Below the pieces are notes generated by a model. That model was not told where the DNA came from. It did no database searches and was given only the letters and a program-made list of their open reading frames with translations. A stretch of 64,000 nt of DNA from an uncultured Eubacteriales bacterium (GTDB taxonomy: Bacteria > Bacillota > Clostridia > Christensenellales > Borkfalkiaceae), in contig CAJLKN010000002.1 in assembly GCA_905207235.1 (NCBI GenBank), positions 1 through 64,000 of the forward strand. The letters are read 5' to 3'. This document shows, piece after piece, positions 7,255-15,632 of this stretch (positions within the stretch are counted from its first letter, which is position 1; each line of letters opens with the position of its first letter). The position numbers were made by a program, and so were the translations under genes.

Positions 7255-9380
7255 TGAAAGATAGGATAAAGGGGCTTCTGACAAGAAAGAAGCTCTTTCG
7301 TTTTTTTAAGATAGCTGTGATTGTGGTACTGACGACCATTGCCCTGCTCTCCCTTTTAGGGACGGTGGCACACGCTTCTGGGCTGGTAGATGATACCGTC
7401 AATGCGGACAACCTGTATTCACAGTACCCTTTGGAGAATTACCAACTTGACTTCTATGTGGACAATAGCTGGGGCTGGCTTCCGTGGAACTGGCTGGACG
7501 GTATCGGGAAATCCGTACAATACGGGCTTTACTGTATTACCAACTTTATCTGGACTATCAGCCTGTATCTTTCCAACGCCACAGGGTACGTTGTCCAGCA
7601 GGCGTATAAGCTGGACTTTATCAATGACATGGCAGACAGTATCGGGAAAAGCATACAGACACTCGCTGGCGTGACGGAAAACGGCTTTGGAAGCACTGGC
7701 TTTTATGTGGGCTTCCTGCTTCTCATTATCCTTATCGTGGGTATCTATGTAGCCTACACGGGACTGATAAAGCGAGAAACCAGCAAGGCACTCCACGCCG
7801 TTATCAACTTCGTTGTGGTGTTTCTCGTGTCCGCTTCCTTTATCGCCTACGCTCCCGACTACATCAAGAAAATCAATGACTTTTCTTCGGACATTTCCAC
7901 AGCTTCTCTGGATTTGGGAACAAAAATCATGCTCCCAGACAGCGATAGTCAAGGAAAAGACAGCGTGGACTTGATAAGGGACAGCCTATTCTCCATACAG
8001 GTACAACAGCCGTGGCTACTCTTACAGTTCGGAAACAGCGATATAGAGGAAATAGGAGCTGACCGTGTGGAAGCTCTGGTATCGGTCAGTCCGTCAGCCG
8101 ACGACGGGGCGACCCGTGAGGACGTGGTAAAAACAGAAATCGAGGATAACGACAACGACAATCTGACGATACCGCAGGTCATCAACCGTCTGGGAATGGT
8201 GTTCTTCCTGCTCATCTTCAATCTGGGGATAACGATATTCGTTTTCCTGCTTACGGGCATGATGATATTTTCCCAGATACTATTTATCATCTTTGCCATG
8301 TTCCTGCCGATTAGCTTCCTGCTCTCCATGATACCCAGCTATGAGAACATGGCAAAGCAGGCAATCGTGCGAGTGTTCAATACGATTATGACAAGGGCGG
8401 GCATTACGCTCATTGTCACGGTGGCTTTCAGTATTTCCAGTATGTTCTACAACATCTCCACCGATTACCCGTTCTTTATGATTGCGTTCTTACAGATAGT
8501 GTGCTTTGCGGGTATCTACATGAAGCTGGGTGACCTTATGAGTATGTTCTCTCTCAACGCTGGGGACAGCCAGAGCATGGGACGCAGGATATTCCGTCGC
8601 CCGTATCTGTTCATGCGACACAGGGCTAGGCGTATGGAAAACAGATTGGTAAGAGCTGTCGGAAAAGGAAGTATGGTAGGTGCTGGAACGGGTGCAATGG
8701 CTGGTTCTGTCTTATCCAGTGCGGGCAGTAAACAAACTCATGCTAACACGACCCGCAAGCGTGACAACGCTTCTTTCGGAAGCCGAGCTGGTTCAGCGGT
8801 GGGGGCGGTGCTTGATACGAAGAACAAAGTCAAAGACAAGGCAACGGCTGTCAAGGAGAATATCAAGGATATGCCGACCCAGACCGCCTATGCCGTACAC
8901 TCCGCAAAGGAAAAGGCAAAATCCAGTGTATCCGACTTCAAGCGTGGCATTGTGCAGGGGCAGGAAACCAGACAGAGCGAACGTGCCGACAAGCTCCAAC
9001 AGCATAGACAGAATATCGCTGATAAGCGTATGGAGCTTCAAAAGGCACAGGAAGCAAAACAGGCTGGCAGAACGACGGAAGGATCAGCGACAACAGGAGC
9101 TACCCGTCCTCATGATAGACCTGTCACCGCTTCTAAGACCGATACAGGAAAAGTGCAGGAAGTCAAGCGACCTGTCACCACGGACAAGGTACATACCGAG
9201 CCGACGAAAGCACAGCCTGTCAAGGAGCGTCCGCTTGCTTCAAAATCTGCTGAACCTGTATTGCAGAAACACGGAACAAGGCTAAATGGTGTGGAGCTGA
9301 ACCAGCAGACCACCAGAAAGGAGCGAAACATCAAGAAATCGACCCTAAACATGACAGGAAAGAAAGGACGTAAGAAATGA
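7254..9380 (+). CDS. VirB6-like polytopic channel protein (Tn916 Orf15-like; CD3337/EF1877 family)
   Basis: The product is about 708 residues. An N-terminal hydrophobic segment or signal anchor (residues about 20-42) is followed by a periplasm-type region, then membrane segments near 145-165 and 185-205. A further cluster lies around 300-430, with segments such as VFFLLIFNLGITIFVFLL. The last 220 residues are a basic, low-complexity, Lys/Gln/Thr-rich tail, probably cytoplasmic. Such proteins form the transmembrane pore of the conjugation machine. ATG 7254 overlaps the stop of the ATPase gene by one base; a GTG at 7251 is the alternative. Confidence 0.92.
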   Translation: MKDRIKGLLTRKKLFRFFKIAVIVVLTTIALLSLLGTVAHASGLVDDTVNADNLYSQYPLENYQLDFYVDNSWGWLPWNWLDGIGKSVQYGLYCITNFIWTISLYLSNATGYVVQQAYKLDFINDMADSIGKSIQTLAGVTENGFGSTGFYVGFLLLIILIVGIYVAYTGLIKRETSKALHAVINFVVVFLVSASFIAYAPDYIKKINDFSSDISTASLDLGTKIMLPDSDSQGKDSVDLIRDSLFSIQVQQPWLLLQFGNSDIEEIGADRVEALVSVSPSADDGATREDVVKTEIEDNDNDNLTIPQVINRLGMVFFLLIFNLGITIFVFLLTGMMIFSQILFIIFAMFLPISFLLSMIPSYENMAKQAIVRVFNTIMTRAGITLIVTVAFSISSMFYNISTDYPFFMIAFLQIVCFAGIYMKLGDLMSMFSLNAGDSQSMGRRIFRRPYLFMRHRARRMENRLVRAVGKGSMVGAGTGAMAGSVLSSAGSKQTHANTTRKRDNASFGSRAGSAVGAVLDTKNKVKDKATAVKENIKDMPTQTAYAVHSAKEKAKSSVSDFKRGIVQGQETRQSERADKLQQHRQNIADKRMELQKAQEAKQAGRTTEGSATTGATRPHDRPVTASKTDTGKVQEVKRPVTTDKVHTEPTKAQPVKERPLASKSAEPVLQKHGTRLNGVELNQQTTRKERNIKKSTLNMTGKKGRKK

Positions 9381-10384
9381 AGCTAAAACATATCGCCCTT
9401 ATCGGCAGTTTGTTTCCCTTTCTTCTTGCGATAGTGCTTTTCTTTGGCGTGCTTATCAGTGCCGAGGACGACGACGGGGGCGGTGGTTCTTCCTCATGGG
9501 TAACAGGCATGAACCTGTCCGCAGAGGTATTGAAACATCAGCCTATGGTGGAGAAATACGCTAAAGAGTACGGCATTTCCGAGTACGTTCCCTATCTGCT
9601 GGCAATCATACAGGTGGAAAGTGGCGGGACAGCCGAGGACGTTATGCAGAGTTCCGAGAGCATGGGCTTACCGCCTAACTCCCTTGATACGGAAAGTTCA
9701 ATCAAGCAGGGGTGCAAGTATTTTGCGTCCCTGCTTTCTTCAGCAGAAAATCAAGGCATAGAGGATATAAACGTGGTGGTACAGTCCTATAACTATGGCG
9801 GTGGCTATATCGGCTATGTGGCTAAGAACGGGAAAAAGCACAGCTTCACGCTGGCAGAGAATTTCGCCCGTGACAAGTCTGGCGGGAAGAAAGTCACCTA
9901 CACAAACCCTATCGCTGTCGCCCGCAATGGTGGCTGGCGATATGCCTACGGGAATATGTTCTATGTGGAGCTTGTCAGCCAGTATCTCACGGTCAGTCAA
10001 GTATCGGGCGAGCTGGCACAGAAGATAATGAATGAAGCTCTGAAATATCAAGGCTGGGACTATGTGTACGGCGGGAGCAACCCTAACACTTCTTTTGACT
10101 GTTCGGGGCTGGTTCAATGGTGCTACGGCAAGGCTGGTATCAGTCTACCGAGAACCGCACAGGCACAGTATGACGCTACCCAGCATATCCCGCTTTCACA
10201 GGCACAGGCTGGTGATTTGGTGTTCTTCCACAGTACCTACAATGCGGGAACGTATGTAACCCACGTCGGTATCTATGTGGGAAATAACCAGATGTACCAC
10301 GCTGGCGACCCGATAGGCTACGCCGACCTTACAAGCTCCTACTGGCAACAGCATTTGATAGGGGCTGGCAGAATTAAGCAATAG
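9377..10384 (+). CDS. Bifunctional cell-wall hydrolase: lysozyme-like plus NlpC/P60 (Tn916 Orf14-like)
   Basis: The 335-residue protein has an N-terminal membrane anchor (about 7-28), a lysozyme/SLT-like domain with IIQVESGG (candidate catalytic Glu81) and a C-terminal NlpC/P60 peptidase. Cys242 lies in FDCSGLV, His296 in THVGIYVG and His308 in MYHAGD, so the full catalytic triad is present. It opens the peptidoglycan locally so the conjugation channel can be assembled. Its start overlaps the preceding gene by 4 bases. Confidence 0.95.
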   Translation: MKLKHIALIGSLFPFLLAIVLFFGVLISAEDDDGGGGSSSWVTGMNLSAEVLKHQPMVEKYAKEYGISEYVPYLLAIIQVESGGTAEDVMQSSESMGLPPNSLDTESSIKQGCKYFASLLSSAENQGIEDINVVVQSYNYGGGYIGYVAKNGKKHSFTLAENFARDKSGGKKVTYTNPIAVARNGGWRYAYGNMFYVELVSQYLTVSQVSGELAQKIMNEALKYQGWDYVYGGSNPNTSFDCSGLVQWCYGKAGISLPRTAQAQYDATQHIPLSQAQAGDLVFFHSTYNAGTYVTHVGIYVGNNQMYHAGDPIGYADLTSSYWQQHLIGAGRIKQ

Positions 10385-10399
10385 AAAGGAATGGAAATC

Positions 10400-11293
10400 A
10401 TGTTCAAAAAGAAAGAAAAACCGATAAAGGAAAAGAAAGTCCGCACTATGAAAGTGGGGACGCATAAGAAGTCCGTCATCGCCCTCTGGGTGGTGCTTAT
10501 CGCAAGCGTGAGCTTTGGTGTGTATAAGAACTTTACCGCTATCGACCAGCACACCACACACGAGATAGAAACCATACAGCTCCGCTTGAATGACACCAAC
10601 GGCATAGAAAATTTCGTGAAGAACTTTGCGAAGTCCTATTACACATGGAGTAACAGCAAGGAAGCTATCGAAGCAAGAACACAGGCTATCAGTGCCTATT
10701 TGACACAGGAATTGCAGGATTTGAATGTTGATACCGTGAGAACGGATATACCGACCAGCTCCACAGTCACGGACGTACTAATCTGGGACGTGGAACAGTC
10801 TGGAGAGAACGCTTTTACTGTTACCTACGAAGTAGATCAGCAGATAAAAGAGGGCGACCAGACAAGGAACGTATCAGAAACCTATACCGTGACCGTCCAT
10901 GTGGACGCTGGCGGGGATATGGTTATTATACAGAACCCGACCCTTGCCCCTGCTATGGAAAAATCCAGCTATGAACCAAAGGCACAGGAAGCTGACAACA
11001 GCGTGGACGCTGATACGGTGAATGACGCTACGGTGTTTCTGGAAACATTCTTCAAGCTGTACCCTACTGCAACAGATAAGGAACTTGCCTACTATGTAGA
11101 GGGAAATGCCCTTGAACCGATAAACGGGGACTATCTCTTTTCCGAGCTTGTCAATCCCGTATTTACGGCTGACGGCGACAATGTGAAAGTAAGTGTTGCG
11201 GTGAAGTTTATCGACAATCAGACAAAAGCGACACAGGTATCACAGTATAAGCTGACGCTCCATAAGGATAGTAACTGGAAGATTATAGAGTGA
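10400..11293 (+). CDS. TcpC/VirB8-like conjugation scaffold protein (Tn916 Orf13-like)
   Basis: The 297-residue protein has a basic cytoplasmic N-terminus, one transmembrane segment (about residues 25-45) and two extracytoplasmic NTF2-like domains, the TcpC/VirB8 arrangement. It tethers and organises the channel. I prefer ATG 10400 to ATG 10391, because AAAGGA (10385-10390) abuts the latter. It is the last gene of the conjugation operon; the stop is followed by a hairpin at 11302-11338. Confidence 0.9.
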   Translation: MFKKKEKPIKEKKVRTMKVGTHKKSVIALWVVLIASVSFGVYKNFTAIDQHTTHEIETIQLRLNDTNGIENFVKNFAKSYYTWSNSKEAIEARTQAISAYLTQELQDLNVDTVRTDIPTSSTVTDVLIWDVEQSGENAFTVTYEVDQQIKEGDQTRNVSETYTVTVHVDAGGDMVIIQNPTLAPAMEKSSYEPKAQEADNSVDADTVNDATVFLETFFKLYPTATDKELAYYVEGNALEPINGDYLFSELVNPVFTADGDNVKVSVAVKFIDNQTKATQVSQYKLTLHKDSNWKIIE

Positions 11294-11301
11294 CGATAAG
11301 C

Positions 11302-11338
11302 AAAGACTCGCTAATTTTATATCTTTTGGCGAGTCTTT
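11302..11338 (+). terminator. Hairpin closing the conjugation operon
   Basis: AAAGACTCGC (11302-11311) pairs perfectly with GCGAGTCTTT (11329-11338). The loop is 17 bases and AT-rich and the following T-run is poor, so termination may be partial. It marks the junction between ICE backbone and AT-rich cargo. Confidence 0.65.
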
Positions 11339-11349
11339 ACCCGATAAAC

Positions 11350-11378
11350 TTGACACATATATGTCAGGCTTATATTAT
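11350..11378 (+). promoter_or_regulatory. Promoter of the WYL regulator with overlapping palindromic operator
   Basis: TTGACA (11350-11355) and TATTAT (11373-11378) are 17 bases apart. The palindrome TGACA-CATATA-TGTCA (11351-11366) lies across the -35 box and the spacer. A closely similar palindrome sits before the next gene (12296-12310). This suggests that the regulator binds both, repressing or tuning its own synthesis. Confidence 0.7.
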
Positions 11379-11401
11379 GAAAAAGAAATGGAGTGATTTA
11401 A

Positions 11402-12298
11402 ATGCAAGAGAGTAGATTATTTAGAATTATTTATCATTTAATGGAAAACGGAAAATCTACCGCTCCAGAGTTGGCAGAAAAATTAGAAGTATCAGTAAGA
11501 ACAATTTATAGGGATATTGATATTATTAGTAGTGCGGGTGTGCCTATATATGTGACAACGGGAAGAAACGGTGGCATACAGATAGCAGATAGTTTTGTTT
11601 TAGATAGGTTGCTTTTATCTGATAAAGAAAAAGAAGATATAATAACGGCATTAAAAAGTGTATCTATTGTGGATAATCATAACAGTGATACATTGTCAAA
11701 ACTATCAGCGATTTTTAATACAAAAAGTGAAAATTGGCTTGAGGTTGATTTTTCACGCTGGGGGAATAAATCGCAAGATAATGCTATGTTTCAAAAGGTA
11801 AAGGAAGCAATCATATCACACAAAATGCTTTGTATTGTTTATGTGAATACTCGTGGAGAAGTGATTGAAAGAGTTATCTGTCCGCTTAAAATGGTGTATA
11901 AAGCGAAAAGCTGGTATATAAAAGCCTTTTGTATGAATAAGTCCGATTTCCGTATCTTTAAATTGACACGTATTATACAAGCAAGGATTATGGAAAAATT
12001 TTTTAATCCTATGGAATTTCCACAAGAAGAAAAAAAGGAAATAAAAGCAAATTGTGAAAATATTATACTGCGTTTTCCTCAAGAAATGGCTTATCGGATT
12101 TATGATGAATTTGAAGTTGATGAAATCAATCAAGACGATAATGGTGATTTTATAATTTCCGCTACAATGCCTATAGATGAATGGCTGATTGGTTATCTTC
12201 TTTCTTTTGGTTCAAAGGTTTGTATCATAGAACCAAAGTATTTAAAAAAAATTGTCTACAATGAAGCAAAAAAAATATGCGAACAAAATAAACCATGA
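11402..12298 (+). CDS. HTH-WYL domain transcriptional regulator (YafY/DeoR-like)
   Basis: The 298-residue protein starts at ATG 11402 after GGAGTG. Residues 1-60 are an HTH_11-type winged helix (STAPELAEKLEVSVRTIYRDID). Residues about 140-220 are a WYL domain (CIVYVNTRGEVIERVICPLKMVYKAKSW, here split: WY appears as SWYIKAF), a ligand-sensing module that binds nucleotides or oligonucleotides in several families. A WCX-like C-terminus follows. The gene is much more AT-rich than the conjugation operon. It is transcribed with, or just ahead of, the acetyltransferase and radical SAM genes, and similar palindromes precede it and the acetyltransferase gene. It most likely controls this cargo; the inducing signal is unknown. 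Confidence 0.9.
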   Translation: MQESRLFRIIYHLMENGKSTAPELAEKLEVSVRTIYRDIDIISSAGVPIYVTTGRNGGIQIADSFVLDRLLLSDKEKEDIITALKSVSIVDNHNSDTLSKLSAIFNTKSENWLEVDFSRWGNKSQDNAMFQKVKEAIISHKMLCIVYVNTRGEVIERVICPLKMVYKAKSWYIKAFCMNKSDFRIFKLTRIIQARIMEKFFNPMEFPQEEKKEIKANCENIILRFPQEMAYRIYDEFEVDEINQDDNGDFIISATMPIDEWLIGYLLSFGSKVCIIEPKYLKKIVYNEAKKICEQNKP

Positions 12299-12328
12299 CA
12301 TATGTTGTCAAGGTTATTGTGATATAAT
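12296..12328 (+). promoter_or_regulatory. Extended -10 promoter and palindromic operator before the acetyltransferase gene
   Basis: The palindrome TGACA-TATGT-TGTCA (12296-12310) begins on the last codon of the regulator gene. It is followed by the extended -10 TGATATAAT (TATAAT at 12323-12328). No good -35 box exists at 17 bases, which is typical of promoters that need an activator or rely on the extended -10. The palindrome matches the one at 11351-11366 in both half-sites (TGACA/TGTCA), with a spacer one base shorter. Confidence 0.65.
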
Positions 12329-12361
12329 ACAGATGAAAAAATATTAAGGGGTGAACTATTT

Positions 12362-13111
12362 ATGAATGAAACATTTATGAACTTAACGCTGGATAATCTG
12401 GACACAGAACATATATGTTGTGCAATTTCGGATAAAAAACAACAAGTTGGAGTATCAGTAAAAAAGCAATGGCTTAAGAAACGAATTGAAGAAGGTCATG
12501 TTTTCCGTAAACTTGATAAAAAAGGAAAAGTATTTATTGAATATGCTCCGATAGAAACAGCATGGGTTCCTGTTTCTGGAGAAAACTATCTGTATATTTA
12601 CTGCCTTTGGGTATCTGGCTCTTTTAAGGGAAAAGGATATGCAAAATCTTTACTTGAATATTGTATTCATGACGCAAAGGAAACTGGGAAATCAGGTGTA
12701 TGCGTTCTCAGTTCAAAAAAGAAAAAGCCTTTTTTATCTGATAAGAAGTTTTTTCTGAAATATGGTTTTGAAGTGGTAGATACGGTTGGGAATGATTATG
12801 AGTTATTGTCATTGTCTTTTGATGGGAATAAGCCTTGTTTTTCTGAAAACGCAAAAAAAATGACAATAGAGCAAAAGGAGCTGACAATCTATTATGGATT
12901 ACAGTGTCCATATATTCCTAATTGCATTGAACAAGTACAGGAATACTGTAATAAAAATAATATACCATTAAATCTAATTGCTGTAGATACTTTAGAAAAA
13001 GCTAAAAATGTTCCTTGTATTTTCAATAATTGGGCTGTATTTTATAATGGTGATTTTGTGACTAATCATCTTTTGAATGAAACTTTTTTAAAAAAGAAAT
13101 TTCAATTATAA
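12362..13111 (+). CDS. GNAT N-acetyltransferase with C-terminal YoaP-like domain
   Basis: The product has 249 residues. The N-terminal half is a GNAT fold: strand YLYIYCLWVSGSFKGKGYAKSLL carries the acetyl-CoA pyrophosphate loop (FKGKGYA, near residue 90), and KYGFEVVDTVGNDY ends the domain. From about residue 175 to the end there is a thioredoxin-like YoaP-type domain with a Cys pair (LQCPYIPNCIEQ). B. subtilis YoaP has the same two-domain order, as I recall. The substrate is unknown. The gene lies 12 bases upstream of the radical SAM gene, so the two are cotranscribed and may modify the same molecule. Confidence 0.88.
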   Translation: MNETFMNLTLDNLDTEHICCAISDKKQQVGVSVKKQWLKKRIEEGHVFRKLDKKGKVFIEYAPIETAWVPVSGENYLYIYCLWVSGSFKGKGYAKSLLEYCIHDAKETGKSGVCVLSSKKKKPFLSDKKFFLKYGFEVVDTVGNDYELLSLSFDGNKPCFSENAKKMTIEQKELTIYYGLQCPYIPNCIEQVQEYCNKNNIPLNLIAVDTLEKAKNVPCIFNNWAVFYNGDFVTNHLLNETFLKKKFQL

Positions 13112-13122
13112 AGGTATAGTTT

Positions 13123-14004
13123 ATGCACTTAAAAAAAGTGAAAGGGATTTTATCTTCATCAAATGGAATGAACCTATATCGAGGTTGTACGCACGGCTGT
13201 ATATATTGTGACTCAAGAAGCAAATGTTACCACATGGAACATGCTTTTGAAGATGTTGAAGTCAAAGAAAATGCTATTATCCTTTTAGAAAATACTTTAA
13301 AAAGGAAACGATTAAAATGTATGTTGAGCACTGGTTCTATGACAGATCCTTATATTCCGCTTGAAGATGAATTTAGTAGTGTCAGAAAAGCATTATCGTT
13401 AGCATATAAGTACGGTTTTGGTTTTACTCTGATAACAAAATCTAATCGTGTATTAAAGGATTTAGATTTATTAAAGGCTATCAATGAAAAAACAAAATGT
13501 GTAGTACAAATGACATTAACGACTTATGATGAGGATTTATGCAAAAAAATTGAACCAAATGTCAGCACAACAAAAGAAAGAGTTGAAGCTCTAAAAAAAC
13601 TACATGATGCTGGTATTCCCACAGTTGTCTGGCTTTGCCCTATTCTGCCTTTTATCAATGATACAGAAGATAATATTAAAGGAATTTTAAATTATTGTAT
13701 TGAAGCAAAAGTTTATGGTGTTATCTGCTTCGGAATGGGACTAACGCTTCGTGAGGGAAATAGAGAATATTTTTATAGTCAGTTAGACAGATTATTTCCG
13801 TATTTGAAAGATAAATATATACAAACTTATGGTATGCAGTATCAGATAAACAGTCCAAATAATGCGATATTGATGAAACTTTTTCATCAAATATGTGAAG
13901 ATAACGGGATAGTACATGATAACAAAATTATCTTTGAATATTTAAGTGAATTTGAAGAGAAAAGCAAAGGTATTCAGCTAAAGTTATTTGATGACATATT
14001 ATAG
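13123..14004 (+). CDS. SPL-like radical SAM enzyme (Rv2578c / mobile-pair type)
   Basis: The 293-residue protein carries the radical SAM cluster motif CTHGCIYC with Cys22, Cys26 and Cys29, followed by the TIM-barrel-like segments MLSTGSMTDPYIPLE and GFTLITKSNRVL. These are characteristic of the spore photoproduct lyase-like branch often found on mobile elements. Such enzymes use a 4Fe-4S cluster to cleave S-adenosylmethionine and start radical chemistry; the substrate of this branch is not known to me. Related enzymes have been annotated as 'radical SAM mobile pair' proteins, but only one is present here, next to the GNAT-YoaP protein. Composition is as AT-rich as in the two genes before it. 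Confidence 0.9.
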   Translation: MHLKKVKGILSSSNGMNLYRGCTHGCIYCDSRSKCYHMEHAFEDVEVKENAIILLENTLKRKRLKCMLSTGSMTDPYIPLEDEFSSVRKALSLAYKYGFGFTLITKSNRVLKDLDLLKAINEKTKCVVQMTLTTYDEDLCKKIEPNVSTTKERVEALKKLHDAGIPTVVWLCPILPFINDTEDNIKGILNYCIEAKVYGVICFGMGLTLREGNREYFYSQLDRLFPYLKDKYIQTYGMQYQINSPNNAILMKLFHQICEDNGIVHDNKIIFEYLSEFEEKSKGIQLKLFDDIL

Positions 14005-14047
14005 AATAATTGTTCTTGTGAAATTTATTATGAAAGTTGTTGATATT

Positions 14048-14463
14048 ATGGGAAAATATTAGTTGCAGAATTTACAGATAAAGAAGAACAGATTTTTAAT
14101 CAGCTCGTAGAATGGCTGTCAAATACTTTGTGTACTGCACCTGTTTTTCTAAGCAAGAAATGTAACGATTTAGATGTAAATTATTTTACTCGCACCGTCA
14201 CTGATAAAAAAGGAAATAAAATACATCTGACATCTAAAGAATTTGACCTGTTGTATTTTCTTTCCAGCCACAAAGGACAGGTATTCACTAAGGAACAGAT
14301 TTACGAAAATGTGTGGGGATATGATAATGCACCAGACGCAAGCAATCTTTCCTCGTTCATCAGAAAGCTAAGACTGAAAATCGAACCACACCCAGACAAA
14401 CCACGATATATCATCACTGTCTGGGGTGTGGGATATAAATTCAGTGGAGAAGAAAAACCGTAG
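14048..14463 (+). pseudogene. Broken or truncated OmpR/PhoB-type winged-helix regulator
   Basis: Residues encoded by 14128-14463 form a clean OmpR/PhoB DNA-binding domain (LTSKEFDLLYFLSSHKGQVF, then NVWGYD and TVWGVGYKF), but no receiver domain exists. No ribosome-binding site precedes the TTG at 14128. Upstream, the same frame is open back to 14044. The ATG at 14048 lies in another frame and runs ATG GGA AAA TAT TAG; one extra A in the A-run would join it to the downstream frame, giving MGKILVAEFTDKEEQIF and onward. The simplest reading is a one-base deletion in a poly-A tract of a gene that had already lost or replaced its receiver domain. A sequencing error is the alternative. Confidence 0.6.
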
Positions 14464-14504
14464 CTGTATTTCACAATTCATTGTGATCTGCACGCTACGG
14501 TTTT
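14454..14504. terminator. Bidirectional terminator between convergent genes
   Basis: AAAACCGTAGC (14454-14464) pairs with GCTACGGTTTT (14494-14504), and the loop contains a second perfect hairpin TCACAA-TTCA-TTGTGA (14471-14486). It holds the stop codons of both flanking genes and has T-runs on both strands. Confidence 0.85.
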
Positions 14505-14865
14505 ATCTATTGAACTGATTTCTTACTTCTTTGTCCCTACGCATGGCTGATTTTGCACATTTCAGCAGGTCAACTAAAAATCGGGTTTCGTATTCGTCGC
14601 AATCTTCAAAAATCTCTTTTGCTTCTCCCTTGAAAATATTTTGTGAAGCAAGTACATTATCACATAGGAGAACATCAACTGATACGGAAAGGGCATTGGC
14701 AATCTCAATCAGTGTCGGCAGGCTGACTTTTGTTTTCCCTGTCTCCACATTGCTCATGTGGGCTGGGGTAATATCTATAAGGTCTGCGACGGCTTCCTGT
14801 GTTATGCCTTTCTTAATTCGTGCTATCTTGATACGCTGTCCGATTGCTTTATAGTCTATTTCCAC
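14503..14865 (-). CDS. XRE-family repressor of the ICE regulatory block (Orf9-position)
   Basis: This 120-residue protein has an XRE helix-turn-helix at residues about 10-62 (ITQEAVADLIDITPAHMSNVE) and a helical C-terminal half. GTG at 14865 is the start, with GAAAGGAGAGGG upstream. It is the only minus-strand gene of the ICE part of the window and occupies the place of orf9 in Tn916, whose product represses the downstream orf7/orf8 genes. It faces away from the promoter at 14896-14924, so it probably represses that divergent promoter and its own. Confidence 0.88.
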   Translation of the reverse strand: MEIDYKAIGQRIKIARIKKGITQEAVADLIDITPAHMSNVETGKTKVSLPTLIEIANALSVSVDVLLCDNVLASQNIFKGEAKEIFEDCDEYETRFLVDLLKCAKSAMRRDKEVRNQFNR

Positions 14866-14895
14866 AGTTTCCCTCTCCTTTCTTGCTTTTCATTA

Positions 14896-14924
14896 TTGTA
14901 ACTATTCACAGAGTGTAATATAAT
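14896..14924 (+). promoter_or_regulatory. Divergent promoter for the ICE regulatory block
   Basis: TTGTAA (14896-14901) and TATAAT (14919-14924) are 17 bases apart. The predicted transcript starts near 14931 and reads into the small gene at 15016. The interval to the XRE repressor gene is only 30 bases, so repressor binding here could control both directions. Confidence 0.7.
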
Positions 14925-15015
14925 AGTCTGTATAGATGAAACATTTACTCACTATATTTTTGACGGATTTTTTTGAAATATATCATCAATTTTAGAAAAG
15001 AGGTGTTCTGACCAT

Positions 15016-15240
15016 ATGATGAAATTCAGTAAAAGGGACAGCAAAAAAATGATAAAAGAAATGGCTCGTCTGCATGGGCTTTCTGTTTCAGAAGTCCGTG
15101 AGCAGATACAGGGGAAAATCATAGACGCAATGAACAGTGACGACCCAGAACAGCAGGCAGAGTTTAAACGAATGTTTGGCAACAGCACACCTACTCCAGA
15201 GGAATTTATCTGTGTTGCCAGCAGGCAGTTAAAATTTTAA
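15016..15240 (+). CDS. Small ICE regulatory-block protein, perhaps Spo0A C-terminal-like
   Basis: The product has 74 residues, rich in charged residues, with a helix-forming segment (KKMIKEMARLHGLSVSEVREQI). The start at ATG 15016 follows AGAGGTG. Similar short proteins in clostridial ICEs are sometimes labelled as related to the Spo0A C-terminal DNA-binding domain; I see only a weak resemblance and no proof of DNA binding. It is the first gene after the divergent promoter. Confidence 0.65.
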   Translation: MMKFSKRDSKKMIKEMARLHGLSVSEVREQIQGKIIDAMNSDDPEQQAEFKRMFGNSTPTPEEFICVASRQLKF

Positions 15241-15259
15241 TGATTTAGGAGTGGCTATT

Positions 15260-15625
15260 ATGGGACAAGCGGAGAAGCAAAAGGAAGTATTTCTGTCTGT
15301 ATGCGGACAGCATGACTACAACTTACTGACGGGCAAGGAAGCCATGACACAGACAGATTTTGAACGTATCACTTATATTACTATGGCTCTGGGCTATACT
15401 TCCTATACGCAGGAATTGATTGGTGAACATTTGGACTTGGCGTGCAATGAAGCGGAACGGGCTGACAGGGAATTTGATATTCTTCAAGACTATCCAGCCT
15501 ATTATGATGATGAAAACGTCTATGAACAGAGAGATAAATGGCTGGCAGACTTCATCAGTCAAGTACCGTCAGCAAAGCAGGACGATATTCGCCAGCTCAT
15601 TAAAGAAAATACAGAGATTATCTGA
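15260..15625 (+). CDS. Conserved ICE protein of unknown function
   Basis: The 121-residue protein starts at ATG 15260, served by AGGAG at 15247-15251. An upstream in-frame GTG at 15251 overlaps that site and is unlikely. The protein is acidic, probably all-helical and without membrane segments (for instance QTDFERITYITMALGYTSY). No domain is recognised. It ends just before a strong terminator, making a two-gene transcript with the 74-residue gene. Confidence 0.65.
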   Translation: MGQAEKQKEVFLSVCGQHDYNLLTGKEAMTQTDFERITYITMALGYTSYTQELIGEHLDLACNEAERADREFDILQDYPAYYDDENVYEQRDKWLADFISQVPSAKQDDIRQLIKENTEII

Positions 15626-15632
15626 TACACAG

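Noticed and set aside
8680..9285. 201-codon plus-strand frame within the VirB6-like gene
   Set aside because: It overlaps the low-complexity tail of the real gene in another frame and is extremely rich in Arg, Ser and Pro, a signature of a shadow frame.
11302..14463. tet(M) or another antibiotic-resistance gene in the usual Tn916 position
   Set aside because: No ribosomal protection protein, methyltransferase or efflux gene is present; the slot holds the WYL/GNAT/radical SAM module. The GNAT protein is YoaP-like rather than an aminoglycoside acetyltransferase.
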